DNA from: Planctomycetota bacterium | Lineage (GTDB): Bacteria > Planctomycetota > Phycisphaerae > Sedimentisphaerales > Anaerohalosphaeraceae | DNA length: 5,509 nt | Reading direction: 5' to 3' | NCBI GenBank assembly: GCA_021160785.1 | Contig: JAGHBX010000456.1 | Coordinates: forward strand, 1-5,509 | Shown: positions 1 through 5,509 of the stretch, in pieces | How positions within the stretch are numbered: the stretch's first letter is position 1 | Layout of the letters: every line of letters begins with the position of its first letter | The notes under the pieces: model-generated | What the model was told of the DNA's origin: nothing | Seen by the model: only the letters and a program-made list of their open reading frames with translations | Database searches by the model: none | Translations under genes and position numbers: made by a program

Positions 1-61
1 ACCGAACAATTGCGAGAAAGCGAGGTAATACGCAGCGCTAAACAAAATTCCCTGACCATAA

Positions 62-76
62 AATTCGTCACGAATT
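62..76. repeat. 15-bp perfect inverted repeat AATTCGT-C-ACGAATT
   Basis: Two 7-bp arms flank a single central C. The half-site AAATTCGT at 61-68 recurs directly at 223-230. The size and symmetry fit a dimeric regulator's operator, but no start codon or promoter near it is convincing, so a role is only inferred. It could also be chance in an AT-richer spacer. Confidence 0.4.
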
Positions 77-273
77 ACCGCTTTTGCTGCGCGCCTATGC
101 TGCCTGAAGCCAAACACATTAACATGGCCAGCCCAATCCGATTGCCCAAAAAAACATATAATCTTTAACTGACGCAGAACCAACGACTTACACATGACAG
201 TGCCATTGGTACCGGACACCTTAAATTCGTTCAAGACAGGTAACCGAAAGGACGTTTACAAATAAGTTGTTGC

Positions 274-287
274 CCCGGCGCGCCGGG
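274..287. repeat. 14-bp GC palindrome CCCGGCGCGCCGGG, copy 1
   Basis: A perfect palindrome lying 4 nt beyond the TAA of the AsmA-like gene, in its 3' untranslated region. As RNA it could fold into a 5-bp all-GC stem with a CGCG loop. No U-tract follows on the minus strand (the next bases are GGCAACAAC), so it is not a canonical intrinsic terminator, although it could pause polymerase or protect the 3' end. The same 14 bases occur at 2240-2253 on the other side of the gene. Confidence 0.7.
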
Positions 288-291
288 CCGC

Positions 292-2124
292 TTACTCCTC
301 TTTCTTGCCTCCGAACAGGTCGCCTATGCCTTTTATTATGTTGTCCGGGTTTTTGATGACGTCTTTGATTTCTGTGGGGAGTTTGTCGCCCAGTTTGTCG
401 TCAAGTTGTTTTTGTACTTCGTTGTTCAATCGTTCCTTGCCGGCTTCGACGAGGGCGTTTTGGAATTGGTTTGTCAGGCCTTTGGTGTCAAATGCGATTC
501 GCGGATCGGTGGGTGGGCCGATTAGGCGCAGGGTTGTTGTGAGATTCTTTAGTACACCGAGGACCTCGGATGAGGTTTTGGCGTCGAGGCCTAACATTCC
601 TTTGCCGGTGGAGTCGGCCTGGAGGTTTTCGAGATTTACGAGGATATTCATGTCGATCATTTCGGCCGACGCCGTTCCTTTGAAACTGCCCGAAGCGGTA
701 CCGCTTTCAAAACCGATGGGGTTCTTGTCGCTCATCTGCGACTGCAATTGTTTGAGATTAATCTGCTTGAACCGCCCTTCGATGGCCGGGATATTGTCGG
801 TCGAGTCGAAACGGCAGGTCATGTCAAATGCCTGGTTGTCGTCCTGCGACTGGATTTCGATCCGGACGGGCAGGCCTGCGGCGGCGGGTGCGTCGCTTAT
901 GTTGGTCAGGATGATTTTGCATTTTCCGAACTGTTCGCCGGGCAGATCGACCTGGTCCAGCACGATCTTTTTTGCGATTACACGCGGTGTCGGCGTTGTC
1001 TGCGCGCGGGCGGCGAGATATTCGAGGTAGCTTTGGGGTATCTGTTCGGGTTCGGGTTTGGTCTTCTTTGATTTGGGCAGCCACTTTTGTATCTTTTGCA
1101 GGAACTCTTTTAGCTTCTTTGCATTTTCGAAATACGTTTCGAGCTTGCCGATATCGCCGGCGGGTACTTTGTAATCATCGGGATCGAAAGGTTCTTCTTG
1201 GGGCGGTTTCTTTTTCAGAACTTCGCCCGGGGTTTGTCTCTGGGTGTCGAACCGGACATCGGAAAGCTCGACTTGGTCGGCGACGATCCGGCCGCACAAC
1301 ATGTTATACACGCCGGCGTCGGCGGAGAACTTGCCGATATACAACTGGTTTTTTGCAGGCTCTTTGGGGTTGGTCGCCTGGATTTGGGTCGCGGTGATTT
1401 TGCCGCTCGTCGCCGAGATATTCATGCTTGCGATATTGACTTCTGCGCCGTTGGCTTTGGTCATGGCGGCTGCGGCAAATCCAGTCAATTTCTCGTCGCC
1501 TGCAATAAACCATACGGCCGCGCAGATCAGCAGTAAGACAATCGCCAGTACGACGCCTGCCTTGCGAATGACGGGGCTCTTGCCGGCAAGGGCTGTTCTT
1601 ACATCTTTAGTCCTCTTGCCGACCAGGATTCTGTCGAGGATCCGGACCCAGCGGTTATTGCACCATTTCTGAAAGGCCTCGGAGCCGGTTTCCAGTTTGA
1701 GCCATCTCTTTCGGAATGCGGTAATCAATCTTGCCATAATCAAGCCGAATATGAGTCCTGCGACGGGTCCTGCAACCATTGCGGCGGCGACGGAATAGCG
1801 ACTAAAGTCGGTCAGTCCCAGGATCGGCATCTTCGCCATTGCGCCGAGGAGCCCCGCCAGATATGTCTGCACGAATCCGCCGAGATGGTACATCAGCGGG
1901 GCAAGCGACAGGCAGAGTGTTTTGGCAAGGGCGCCGCTCAGGAGGAACAGGCCCAGGTGGATGTTCAGCAGTACGAACAGGATCAGGATGAGTGCATGGA
2001 TTCCATAGAATCCCGGTATAAGGCCGAATGTAAAGCCTAATGCAATCGACAGGGTGATCATCAGGGGGGAGACGCCGCCCCGAAAAATGGCGATGAATTT
2101 GCGTATGCGTTTGGGCAGTAACAT
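292..2124 (-). CDS. DUF2062-like/AsmA-like fusion membrane protein (TIGR03546-TIGR03545 type)
   Basis: A 610-residue protein with two parts. Residues about 15-135 are hydrophobic and multi-spanning; the segment FRGGVSPLMITLSIALGF and the following GLIPGFYG resemble DUF2062-type membrane modules as in the uncharacterised family TIGR03546. Residues 140-185 are basic and presumably cytoplasmic. A single membrane segment at 189-207 then anchors a long soluble region (210-610), probably periplasmic. This region has AsmA-like features: the start with NGAEVNIASMNIS (226-238), repeated beta-strand patterns, and the ending GPPTDPRIAFDTKGL (536-550) followed by a charged amphipathic tail. It corresponds to TIGR03545. 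A Lys/Pro/Glu-rich, helical linker lies at about 300-365. Known AsmA/TamB relatives act in lipid transport or outer-membrane homeostasis; a similar role here is inference. The chosen ATG has a purine-rich AGGAAAGGAA box 6 nt upstream; an in-frame TTG at 2190 would add 22 hydrophilic residues before the membrane module and has no such box. Divergent from the helicase gene. Family names are from memory, not a search. Confidence 0.8.
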   Translation of the reverse strand: MLLPKRIRKFIAIFRGGVSPLMITLSIALGFTFGLIPGFYGIHALILILFVLLNIHLGLFLLSGALAKTLCLSLAPLMYHLGGFVQTYLAGLLGAMAKMPILGLTDFSRYSVAAAMVAGPVAGLIFGLIMARLITAFRKRWLKLETGSEAFQKWCNNRWVRILDRILVGKRTKDVRTALAGKSPVIRKAGVVLAIVLLLICAAVWFIAGDEKLTGFAAAAMTKANGAEVNIASMNISATSGKITATQIQATNPKEPAKNQLYIGKFSADAGVYNMLCGRIVADQVELSDVRFDTQRQTPGEVLKKKPPQEEPFDPDDYKVPAGDIGKLETYFENAKKLKEFLQKIQKWLPKSKKTKPEPEQIPQSYLEYLAARAQTTPTPRVIAKKIVLDQVDLPGEQFGKCKIILTNISDAPAAAGLPVRIEIQSQDDNQAFDMTCRFDSTDNIPAIEGRFKQINLKQLQSQMSDKNPIGFESGTASGSFKGTASAEMIDMNILVNLENLQADSTGKGMLGLDAKTSSEVLGVLKNLTTTLRLIGPPTDPRIAFDTKGLTNQFQNALVEAGKERLNNEVQKQLDDKLGDKLPTEIKDVIKNPDNIIKGIGDLFGGKKEE

Positions 2125-2130
2125 GTCTGT

Positions 2131-2140
2131 TTCCTTTCCT
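2131..2140 (-). promoter_or_regulatory. Ribosome binding site that decides the AsmA-like start
   Basis: On the minus strand the sequence reads AGGAAAGGAA, 6 nt before the ATG at 2124-2122. This supports that ATG over the upstream in-frame TTG at 2190-2188. Confidence 0.7.
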
Positions 2141-2169
2141 GAAGCGACAGTGTCCGATACACCTGGTGT

Positions 2170-2197
2170 ATTATTGGGCCATTTCGACAAGGTGCAA
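2170..2197 (-). promoter_or_regulatory. Weak candidate sigma-70-type promoter for the AsmA-like gene
   Basis: On the minus strand, TTGCAC (2197-2192) and AATAAT (2175-2170) are 16 bp apart. The -10 matches TATAAT at five of six positions and the -35 matches TTGACA at only three. Transcription would start near 2163 and give a leader of about 40 nt. If used, the alternative TTG start at 2190 could not be translated from this transcript, which agrees with the ATG at 2124. Confidence 0.35.
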
Positions 2198-2228
2198 GGA
2201 AAAAACCTCTTATCCTTTCCAGGTTAGC

Positions 2229-2263
2229 GGTGGGCTAATCCCGGCGCGCCGGGACACCCTACC
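2229..2263. repeat. Long imperfect hairpin with GC palindrome core, copy 2
   Basis: The core CCCGGCGCGCCGGG (2240-2253) is identical to copy 1 at 274-287 and extends by one T-A pair. Outside it the arms continue to pair: GGTGGG (2229-2234) with CCCTACC-side bases 2258-2263, including one G-T wobble (2232 with 2260), one C-C mismatch (2235/2257) and a small bulge at 2237-2238/2255. The total is about 15 pairs over 35 bases. It lies between divergent promoters, upstream of both candidate transcripts. It resembles short palindromic intergenic elements (REP/MITE-like) scattered in many genomes; that identity is inference. Confidence 0.65.
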
Positions 2264-2299
2264 AGCTCCTCCCCTGCCCGCCGTGGTAAAAGTTCTCTC

Positions 2300-2327
2300 T
2301 TGTAAGATTCAAATGAACCGCTATAAT
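2300..2327 (+). promoter_or_regulatory. Candidate sigma-70-type promoter for helicase-gmhA
   Basis: TTGTAA (2300-2305) and a perfect TATAAT (2322-2327) are separated by 16 bp. The predicted start is near 2334, giving a leader of about 42 nt to the helicase ATG. The leader contains only a small 4-bp stem (TCCC 2335-2338 with GGGA 2342-2345). There is no long structured leader of the kind seen on some cold-shock helicase mRNAs. Confidence 0.6.
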
Positions 2328-2375
2328 GGACTCCTCCCAGCGGGAAAACAGTGTTAAATAGCAGAACGGACGGCA

Positions 2376-3608
2376 ATGAAATTTAGTGAACTCAATCTAA
2401 AGCCCGAGTTAATGGCGGGTCTCAAGGAAATCGGTTACACCGAACTGACACCCATCCAGGAGCAGACTTTCAGCCACGTTCTTTCGGGGCGTGATATGAT
2501 CGCCACCGCCGAGACTGGTTCGGGAAAGACCGCCGCCTGCGCCGTACCTCTCGTGCAGGAGATCGATACCTCACTCAACGCCATCCAGGTCCTGGTGCTC
2601 GTTCCCACGCGGGAACTGGCGCTTCAATACGTGCGCGAAATCTCCGAGATCGCAAAGAAAACCCCGGTCATACCCTTTGCCGTATACGGCGGTTTCTCGA
2701 TGCCGATTCAAGTCAGCAAACTGGCCCACGGCGTCCATATCCTCGTCGCCACTCCAGGCAGGCTTATCGATCTTCTTTATAACAGTCCCCTGCGGCTGAG
2801 CGAGGTTAAAACCTTTATACTCGACGAGGCCGATGAAATGCTCAACATGGGTTTCATCGGTGATGTGGAATTTGTCATCTCCTGTCTGATTCATGAACAT
2901 CAGACCCTGTTGTTTTCGGCCACGATGCCGTCGGAGATCAAGCGTCTTGCGGCCAGGTATCTAAAAGACCCGGTCACCATCGAACTCAATATCCGGCAAA
3001 GGGCGCCCGAAAATCTGGAGCATCATTTTCAGATGGTAAAGGGTCATGAGCGTTTTGAGATATTAGTCGAATATTTCCGGCATGAGAAACCGAAGCAGGC
3101 GATCATATTCTGCAATTCCCGCCGCAACGTCGAGAAGCTGTACGATCATCTGAAGAAGAAATTCGATTCGGTCGATATGATTCACGGCGGATTAGAGCAA
3201 TCCAGACGCACTTCGCTTTTCAATCGCTTTAAGAGGATGAATATCAGGTTCATGGTTGCTACCGACGTGGCGAGCCGGGGGCTGGATTTTAGCCACGCCA
3301 GCCATGTCGTCAATTACGATTTTCCGATGAATCCGGAGGCTTACACGCACCGGACTGGACGAACGGCGCGGATGGGCAGGAAAGGGATTGCGCTTACGCC
3401 TCTTACGAGAGGCAATTTGCGGGAATTGAAAACCGCCATCAAGGTCAATCAACTCAAGCCAATCTGGCACGGCAGGGAACCGGACCTCGAGCGCGCACCA
3501 CAAAAACGAGCCGGCGGCGGATACTCCGGCGGCAGGTCGCGCCGCGGTGGTTCTGGCGGCGGCCGGGGACGCGGGCGGCGGAATAACCGGGCTTCGGGCA
3601 GAGGTTGA
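2376..3608 (+). CDS. DEAD-box ATP-dependent RNA helicase with RGG-rich tail
   Basis: A 410-residue enzyme that unwinds or remodels RNA duplexes using ATP, in the cytoplasm. All core motifs are present in order: Q motif with F3 and TPIQ (25-28); motif I AETGSGKT (45-52); Ia PTREL (77-81); GG (105-106); Ib TPGR (126-129); motif II DEAD (150-153); III SAT (181-183); IV IIFCNSRR (243-250); V ATDVASRGLD (295-304); VI HRTGRTAR (325-332). Both RecA-like domains are thus complete. After about residue 370 comes a basic tail rich in Gly and Arg (380-410), typical of nonspecific RNA binding. No DbpA-type RNA-binding domain is present, and the protein is much shorter than DeaD/CsdA, so it is closer to RhlE-like enzymes; the exact subgroup is unsure. 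The ATG is preceded by only a weak GGACGG very close to it. Likely roles are ribosome assembly, mRNA decay or cold adaptation. gmhA follows after 58 nt on the same strand. Confidence 0.96.
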   Translation: MKFSELNLKPELMAGLKEIGYTELTPIQEQTFSHVLSGRDMIATAETGSGKTAACAVPLVQEIDTSLNAIQVLVLVPTRELALQYVREISEIAKKTPVIPFAVYGGFSMPIQVSKLAHGVHILVATPGRLIDLLYNSPLRLSEVKTFILDEADEMLNMGFIGDVEFVISCLIHEHQTLLFSATMPSEIKRLAARYLKDPVTIELNIRQRAPENLEHHFQMVKGHERFEILVEYFRHEKPKQAIIFCNSRRNVEKLYDHLKKKFDSVDMIHGGLEQSRRTSLFNRFKRMNIRFMVATDVASRGLDFSHASHVVNYDFPMNPEAYTHRTGRTARMGRKGIALTPLTRGNLRELKTAIKVNQLKPIWHGREPDLERAPQKRAGGGYSGGRSRRGGSGGGRGRGRRNNRASGRG

Positions 3609-3650
3609 CCGCCGGATTCGGTTTTTGGGGCTTGTTTTGTGGAATCGATT

Positions 3651-3658
3651 AGAAGGGG
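3651..3658 (+). promoter_or_regulatory. Ribosome binding site that decides the gmhA start
   Basis: AGAAGGGG ends 8 nt before the ATG at 3667. It supports this start over the in-frame GTG at 3547, which would put 40 extra codons largely inside the Gly/Arg tail of the helicase gene. Confidence 0.7.
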
Positions 3659-3666
3659 CAATTGCC

Positions 3667-4248
3667 ATGAAAGACAGAGTTGCCGAGATAATCGGGATGC
3701 ACCAGCGACTGGTGGGCGAATTTGAAACGGCAAGTGTCGAGATTGTCATAGCCGCCGCGGAAATGATTGCGGAGTGTTTCACAAAGGGCGGATGCCTTTA
3801 TCTTTGCGGCAACGGGGGCTCGGCAGCCGACGCTCAGCATATTGCCGGTGAGTTTGTCGGGCGATTCAGGAAAGACCGCAAGGCGCTGCCGGCGGTCGCT
3901 TTGACGACGGATACGTCGGTGCTGACGTGTATCGGCAACGATTTCGGCTTTGAAGATGTTTTTGTTCGCCAGGTCGAAGCGCTTGTCACGTCTTCGGATA
4001 TCCTGTGGGCGTTTTCGACAAGCGGCACATCGAAAAACGTCGTCGCCGCCGCCGAAGCGGCACGGAAGAAGTCGGCGGCAATTATCGCATTTACAGGAAG
4101 GCGCAATACCCCCCTGGAAAGTTTGTCGGATATTTGTCTGACAGTCGATGCGCCCACCACCGCCTGCGCCCAGGAGATTCATCAGTTGGCCTATCACATC
4201 ATCTGCGATCTTGTGGACCAACGCCTTTTCGCCGACAACGCCGATTGA
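3667..4248 (+). CDS. gmhA: Phosphoheptose isomerase (sedoheptulose 7-phosphate isomerase)
   Basis: A 193-residue SIS-domain protein, the same size as E. coli GmhA (192). The enzyme converts D-sedoheptulose 7-phosphate to D-glycero-D-manno-heptose 7-phosphate, the first step to ADP-heptose for LPS core or other heptose-containing glycans, in the cytoplasm. The phosphate-binding segment CGNGGSAADAQHIAGEF lies at 47-63, the second SIS signature STSGTSKN at 117-124, and the C-terminal AQEIHQLAYH at 168-177. By alignment from memory, E62, Q169 and H177 match E. coli catalytic/active-site E65, Q172 and H180, so the enzyme should be active. DnaA-associated DiaA is a close relative, but the conserved Glu and His favour the isomerase. 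No other heptose gene (gmhB, hldE) is in the window. It probably shares a transcript with the helicase gene upstream. Its stop is 12 bp from the stop of the convergent prepilin gene. Confidence 0.93.
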   Translation: MKDRVAEIIGMHQRLVGEFETASVEIVIAAAEMIAECFTKGGCLYLCGNGGSAADAQHIAGEFVGRFRKDRKALPAVALTTDTSVLTCIGNDFGFEDVFVRQVEALVTSSDILWAFSTSGTSKNVVAAAEAARKKSAAIIAFTGRRNTPLESLSDICLTVDAPTTACAQEIHQLAYHIICDLVDQRLFADNAD

Positions 4249-4260
4249 GGCTTCCTGGGG

Positions 4261-4755
4261 TTACATGTTGCGCCGAATCACCGCTGCGGAGGCAACTGTC
4301 TGAGATTGACCGCCGACGGTAACTTTCATGAGGATTCGCACGTCTTTGACGTTTGTGGGATCACCGGGTACGGGTGTTCGGTCGAATCTCATGTCAGTCA
4401 CATTTTCGCAAAGGACATAGCTGTCCACATTTGGGTTGATGTCCAGGTATAATGTTTCGTCGGTGTCGTTCCATCGATAGGTTATGTTGCGGCCGTCGGC
4501 GGTTATCATGCTGCACTGGTTTGGGGGTTCAGACACCTCAACTGGCCATGCTGTTCGAAGGTCGGAGGTGATTCTCGTCATGGCCTGTCGCGCCGTGCTC
4601 ATCGCGGCGAATATGTTCTCATTGGCTTTATAATTCATCGCCGAGGCTTGAACTGCAACACCGACCGCCGCCATTATCATCGCCAGCAGAGCCAGCGCGA
4701 TAAGGGTCTCGACGAGTGTGAAGCCGACTTTTGATCGCAAGCGTCTTGCAAACAT
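4261..4755 (-). CDS. GspJ/PilW-like prepilin (minor pseudopilin)
   Basis: A 164-residue protein with a class III (type IV prepilin) signal: a short basic leader MFARRLRSKVG, then FTLVE with cleavage expected after G11 and the methyl-accepting side marked by Glu at +5 (E16). A hydrophobic helix runs to about residue 38, followed by a globular domain. The region SYVLCENVTDMRFDR (112-126) resembles the strand in GspJ/PilW minor pilins just after the helix-packed sheet. Two cysteines (C81, C116) might form a disulfide outside the cytoplasm. It would be processed by a PilD-type peptidase and join the tip or shaft of a pseudopilus or pilus. It is the last gene of an operon that begins beyond the right edge, 21 nt after the previous stop. 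Assignment to GspJ rather than PilW or a general prepilin is tentative. Confidence 0.85.
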   Translation of the reverse strand: MFARRLRSKVGFTLVETLIALALLAMIMAAVGVAVQASAMNYKANENIFAAMSTARQAMTRITSDLRTAWPVEVSEPPNQCSMITADGRNITYRWNDTDETLYLDINPNVDSYVLCENVTDMRFDRTPVPGDPTNVKDVRILMKVTVGGQSQTVASAAVIRRNM

Positions 4756-4761
4756 GATAGT

Positions 4762-4767
4762 CTCCTT
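4762..4767 (-). promoter_or_regulatory. Strong ribosome binding site of the GspJ-like gene
   Basis: AAGGAG on the minus strand, 6 nt before the ATG at 4755-4753. It lies inside the 21-nt spacer after the upstream prepilin gene, so the gene can be translated independently within the shared mRNA. Confidence 0.75.
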
Positions 4768-4776
4768 ATGGGAGCT

Positions 4777-5292
4777 TTAGTAGTTGGCTCTTATCCAGCT
4801 TGCCGAACTGACGGGCCTGTTATTCTGCACGATGACCACCGTTATTCTGACAAAGTCGCTGGGAGGGTTATCCTCCAACTCTTCAAGCGATGAAGGCTTG
4901 ACATATTCGACGGTTATCTGCTGCGTGAACGAGCCGAAATCCGTCAGCGGATCCCCCGTGACATCCACAGGGGGACAGAAGCCGACGTTGTCGAAGTCAT
5001 CCAGATCGTCGTAATCGGCGACTGTCGTTTCGCCGGATTCGGGACCGAATGTATCGGTCCCGGTATCAGGGTCGATCACCGGCAAAGCTGTGGTAAGCTC
5101 TCGAATCTCTTCGATAAGAAACTCGGCGGTCGACAAATCTACGGCAGCGCCGTTGACCTGTGTGAAAGCGCCGTTTGCGCCCACCAGCGCCGCGATTGCG
5201 ATTCCGATGATCACCACCGCCACGAGAATTTCGGCGAGAGTAAATCCGTTGGCCGCAATCGCCCTTGAACGAATCAAGTGCTTTTTCATCAT
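4777..5292 (-). CDS. GspI/PilV-like prepilin (minor pseudopilin)
   Basis: A 171-residue protein with a type IV prepilin signal: basic leader MMKKHLIRSRAIAANG, cleavage expected after G16, then FTLAE with Glu at +5 (E21) and a hydrophobic helix to about residue 39. After the helix, STAEFLIEEIRE (54-65) matches the amphipathic helix common to GspI/PilV. The middle is strongly acidic (DYDDLDDFDN at 93-102), which could bind calcium as some pseudopilins do; that is inference. It ends in a beta-strand pair (FVRITVVIV and SASWIRANY). I chose the ATG at 5292-5290 because GGAG lies 6 nt upstream; the ATG at 5304 has no such box, and the first codons of the long frame to 5358 overlap the GspF-like gene. 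The second ATG at 5289 is equally possible. The GspF-like stop is 22 nt upstream. Confidence 0.85.
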   Translation of the reverse strand: MMKKHLIRSRAIAANGFTLAEILVAVVIIGIAIAALVGANGAFTQVNGAAVDLSTAEFLIEEIRELTTALPVIDPDTGTDTFGPESGETTVADYDDLDDFDNVGFCPPVDVTGDPLTDFGSFTQQITVEYVKPSSLEELEDNPPSDFVRITVVIVQNNRPVSSASWIRANY

Positions 5293-5298
5293 CGCTTT

Positions 5299-5302
5299 CT
5301 CC
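5299..5302 (-). promoter_or_regulatory. Ribosome binding site that decides the GspI-like start
   Basis: GGAG on the minus strand lies 6 nt before the ATG at 5292-5290, followed at once by a second ATG. It overlaps the codon after an alternative ATG at 5304, which itself lacks a Shine-Dalgarno sequence. Confidence 0.55.
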
Positions 5303-5314
5303 ATGTCGGTGTTA

Positions 5315-5509
5315 TTATGTAACAACCTTGGACATTTGAAATATGGGTAGTATGACACTCATGGCGATAAATCCCACCAGTATACCCATCAAAACGATCA
5401 TAATGGGCTCAATCATCGACGTCACCATTTTGATGACGGTCTTGAGCTCTCTGGCGTAGAAGTCCGAGATGTCGCTGAGGACGTCGCCTAACGTGCCGGA
5501 TTCTTCGCC
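5315..5509 (-). CDS. gspF: GspF/PilC-type inner-membrane platform protein, C-terminal 64 residues
   Basis: Only the 3' end is in the window; the frame is open to the right edge and ends at TAA (5317-5315). The translation begins GEESGTLGDVLSDISDFYA and continues with IEPIMIVLMGILVGFIAMSV and LPIFQM. These are the hallmarks of the last part of the T2SSF domain: the GE-SG-L loop, the conserved EP before the final membrane helix, and the LPIFQM ending. GspF/PilC is the polytopic platform that couples the assembly ATPase to pilin insertion. It is the first visible gene of the minus-strand operon feeding the two prepilin genes. The choice between GspF (secretion) and PilC (pilus) cannot be made from the fragment; prepilin neighbours of I/J type slightly favour GspF. 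Confidence 0.9.
   Translation of the reverse strand, partial: GEESGTLGDVLSDISDFYARELKTVIKMVTSMIEPIMIVLMGILVGFIAMSVILPIFQMSKVVT

Larger units (their letters stand above)
1..291. other. Left-edge intergenic region, no confident gene
   Basis: No reading frame here has both a convincing start and a recognisable product. Two frames stay open to the left edge. On plus, frame 1 is open from the edge to a TAA at 166-168 (55 codons). On minus, a frame is open from an ATG at 195-193 (65 codons) off the edge; its distal part reads plausibly (DEFYGQGILFSAAYYLAF). Neither minus-strand ATG nor the upstream GTG (219-217) has a Shine-Dalgarno sequence, and the two frames overlap, so at most one can be real. 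The stretch is more AT-rich than the genes to its right. It also contains a 15-bp palindrome (62-76) and ends in a GC-rich palindrome (274-287), both listed separately. If the minus frame is a gene, it would lie downstream of and in the same direction as the AsmA-like gene. Confidence 0.5.

Noticed and set aside
157..162. Perfect TATAAT on the plus strand as a promoter
   Set aside because: No acceptable -35 box at 15-19 bp, and no plus-strand gene follows for over 2 kb.
274..291. Intrinsic terminator for the AsmA-like gene
   Set aside because: The GC stem is present but there is no T-tract after it in the direction of transcription, so it is listed as a repeat.
305..1030. 241-codon open frame on the plus strand
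   Set aside because: It is antisense to the AsmA-like gene, and its Ser/Arg-rich composition is typical of a shadow frame with no recognisable domain.
2125..2190. 22-codon N-terminal extension of the AsmA-like protein from a TTG start
   Set aside because: No ribosome binding site at the TTG, hydrophilic residues unlike the family, overlap with the candidate promoter, and a good purine-rich box directly before the ATG at 2124.
3516..3605. Glycine/arginine-rich stretch as a DNA repeat or CRISPR-like array
   Set aside because: It is the codon-level low complexity of an RGG-type helicase tail, with no regular unit or spacers.
3547..3666. Longer GmhA starting at a GTG inside the helicase gene
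   Set aside because: The extension is an out-of-frame reading of the Gly/Arg-rich helicase tail; the ATG at 3667 has a proper ribosome binding site and gives the family's usual length.
3192..3782. 196-codon open frame on the minus strand across helicase and gmhA
   Set aside because: Antisense to two well-supported genes, with low-complexity Pro/Ala/Arg content produced by the reverse of the Gly/Arg tail.

Overview
The window looks like a chromosomal segment of a Gram-negative (diderm) bacterium of moderate GC content. It carries an LPS/ADP-heptose sugar isomerase (GmhA), type II secretion/type IV pilus genes, and an AsmA-like inner-membrane/periplasmic protein joined to a DUF2062-like membrane module. 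The general style suggests Planctomycetota (Phycisphaerae-like) or a related environmental lineage: many paired prepilin-like genes with simple GFTL-E signals, a short RGG-tailed DEAD-box helicase, and a palindromic GC-rich intergenic element. This placement is an impression from family content, not proof.

Layout from left to right. Positions 1-291 hold no confident gene. They contain a 15-bp palindrome and an open but unconvincing frame running off the left edge. Positions 292-2124 (minus) encode a 610-residue two-part protein: an N-terminal multi-spanning DUF2062-like region, then a membrane anchor and a long AsmA-like part. A 251-bp divergent spacer follows, with promoter candidates for both directions and a strong imperfect hairpin. 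The 14-bp core of that hairpin recurs exactly just after the stop codon of the AsmA-like gene. Positions 2376-3608 (plus) encode a complete DEAD-box RNA helicase with an Arg/Gly-rich tail. After 58 nt comes gmhA (3667-4248, plus), probably in the same operon.

From 4261 to the right edge everything is on the minus strand and forms one operon read right to left: the 3' end of a GspF/PilC-type platform protein (cut by the window edge), a GspI/PilV-like prepilin, and a GspJ/PilW-like prepilin. The spacers are only 21-22 nt. The operon meets gmhA tail to tail with 12 bp between stop codons.

Functionally there are three parts. The AsmA-like fusion is a candidate envelope/lipid-transport or outer-membrane homeostasis factor. 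The helicase plus GmhA join RNA remodelling with heptose precursor synthesis, with no obvious shared pathway. The right end is the tail of a pseudopilus/pilus assembly cluster. I see no sign of defence genes, CRISPR, transposase, tRNA or rRNA. The least ordinary items are the two-family membrane fusion and the identical palindromes bracketing it.
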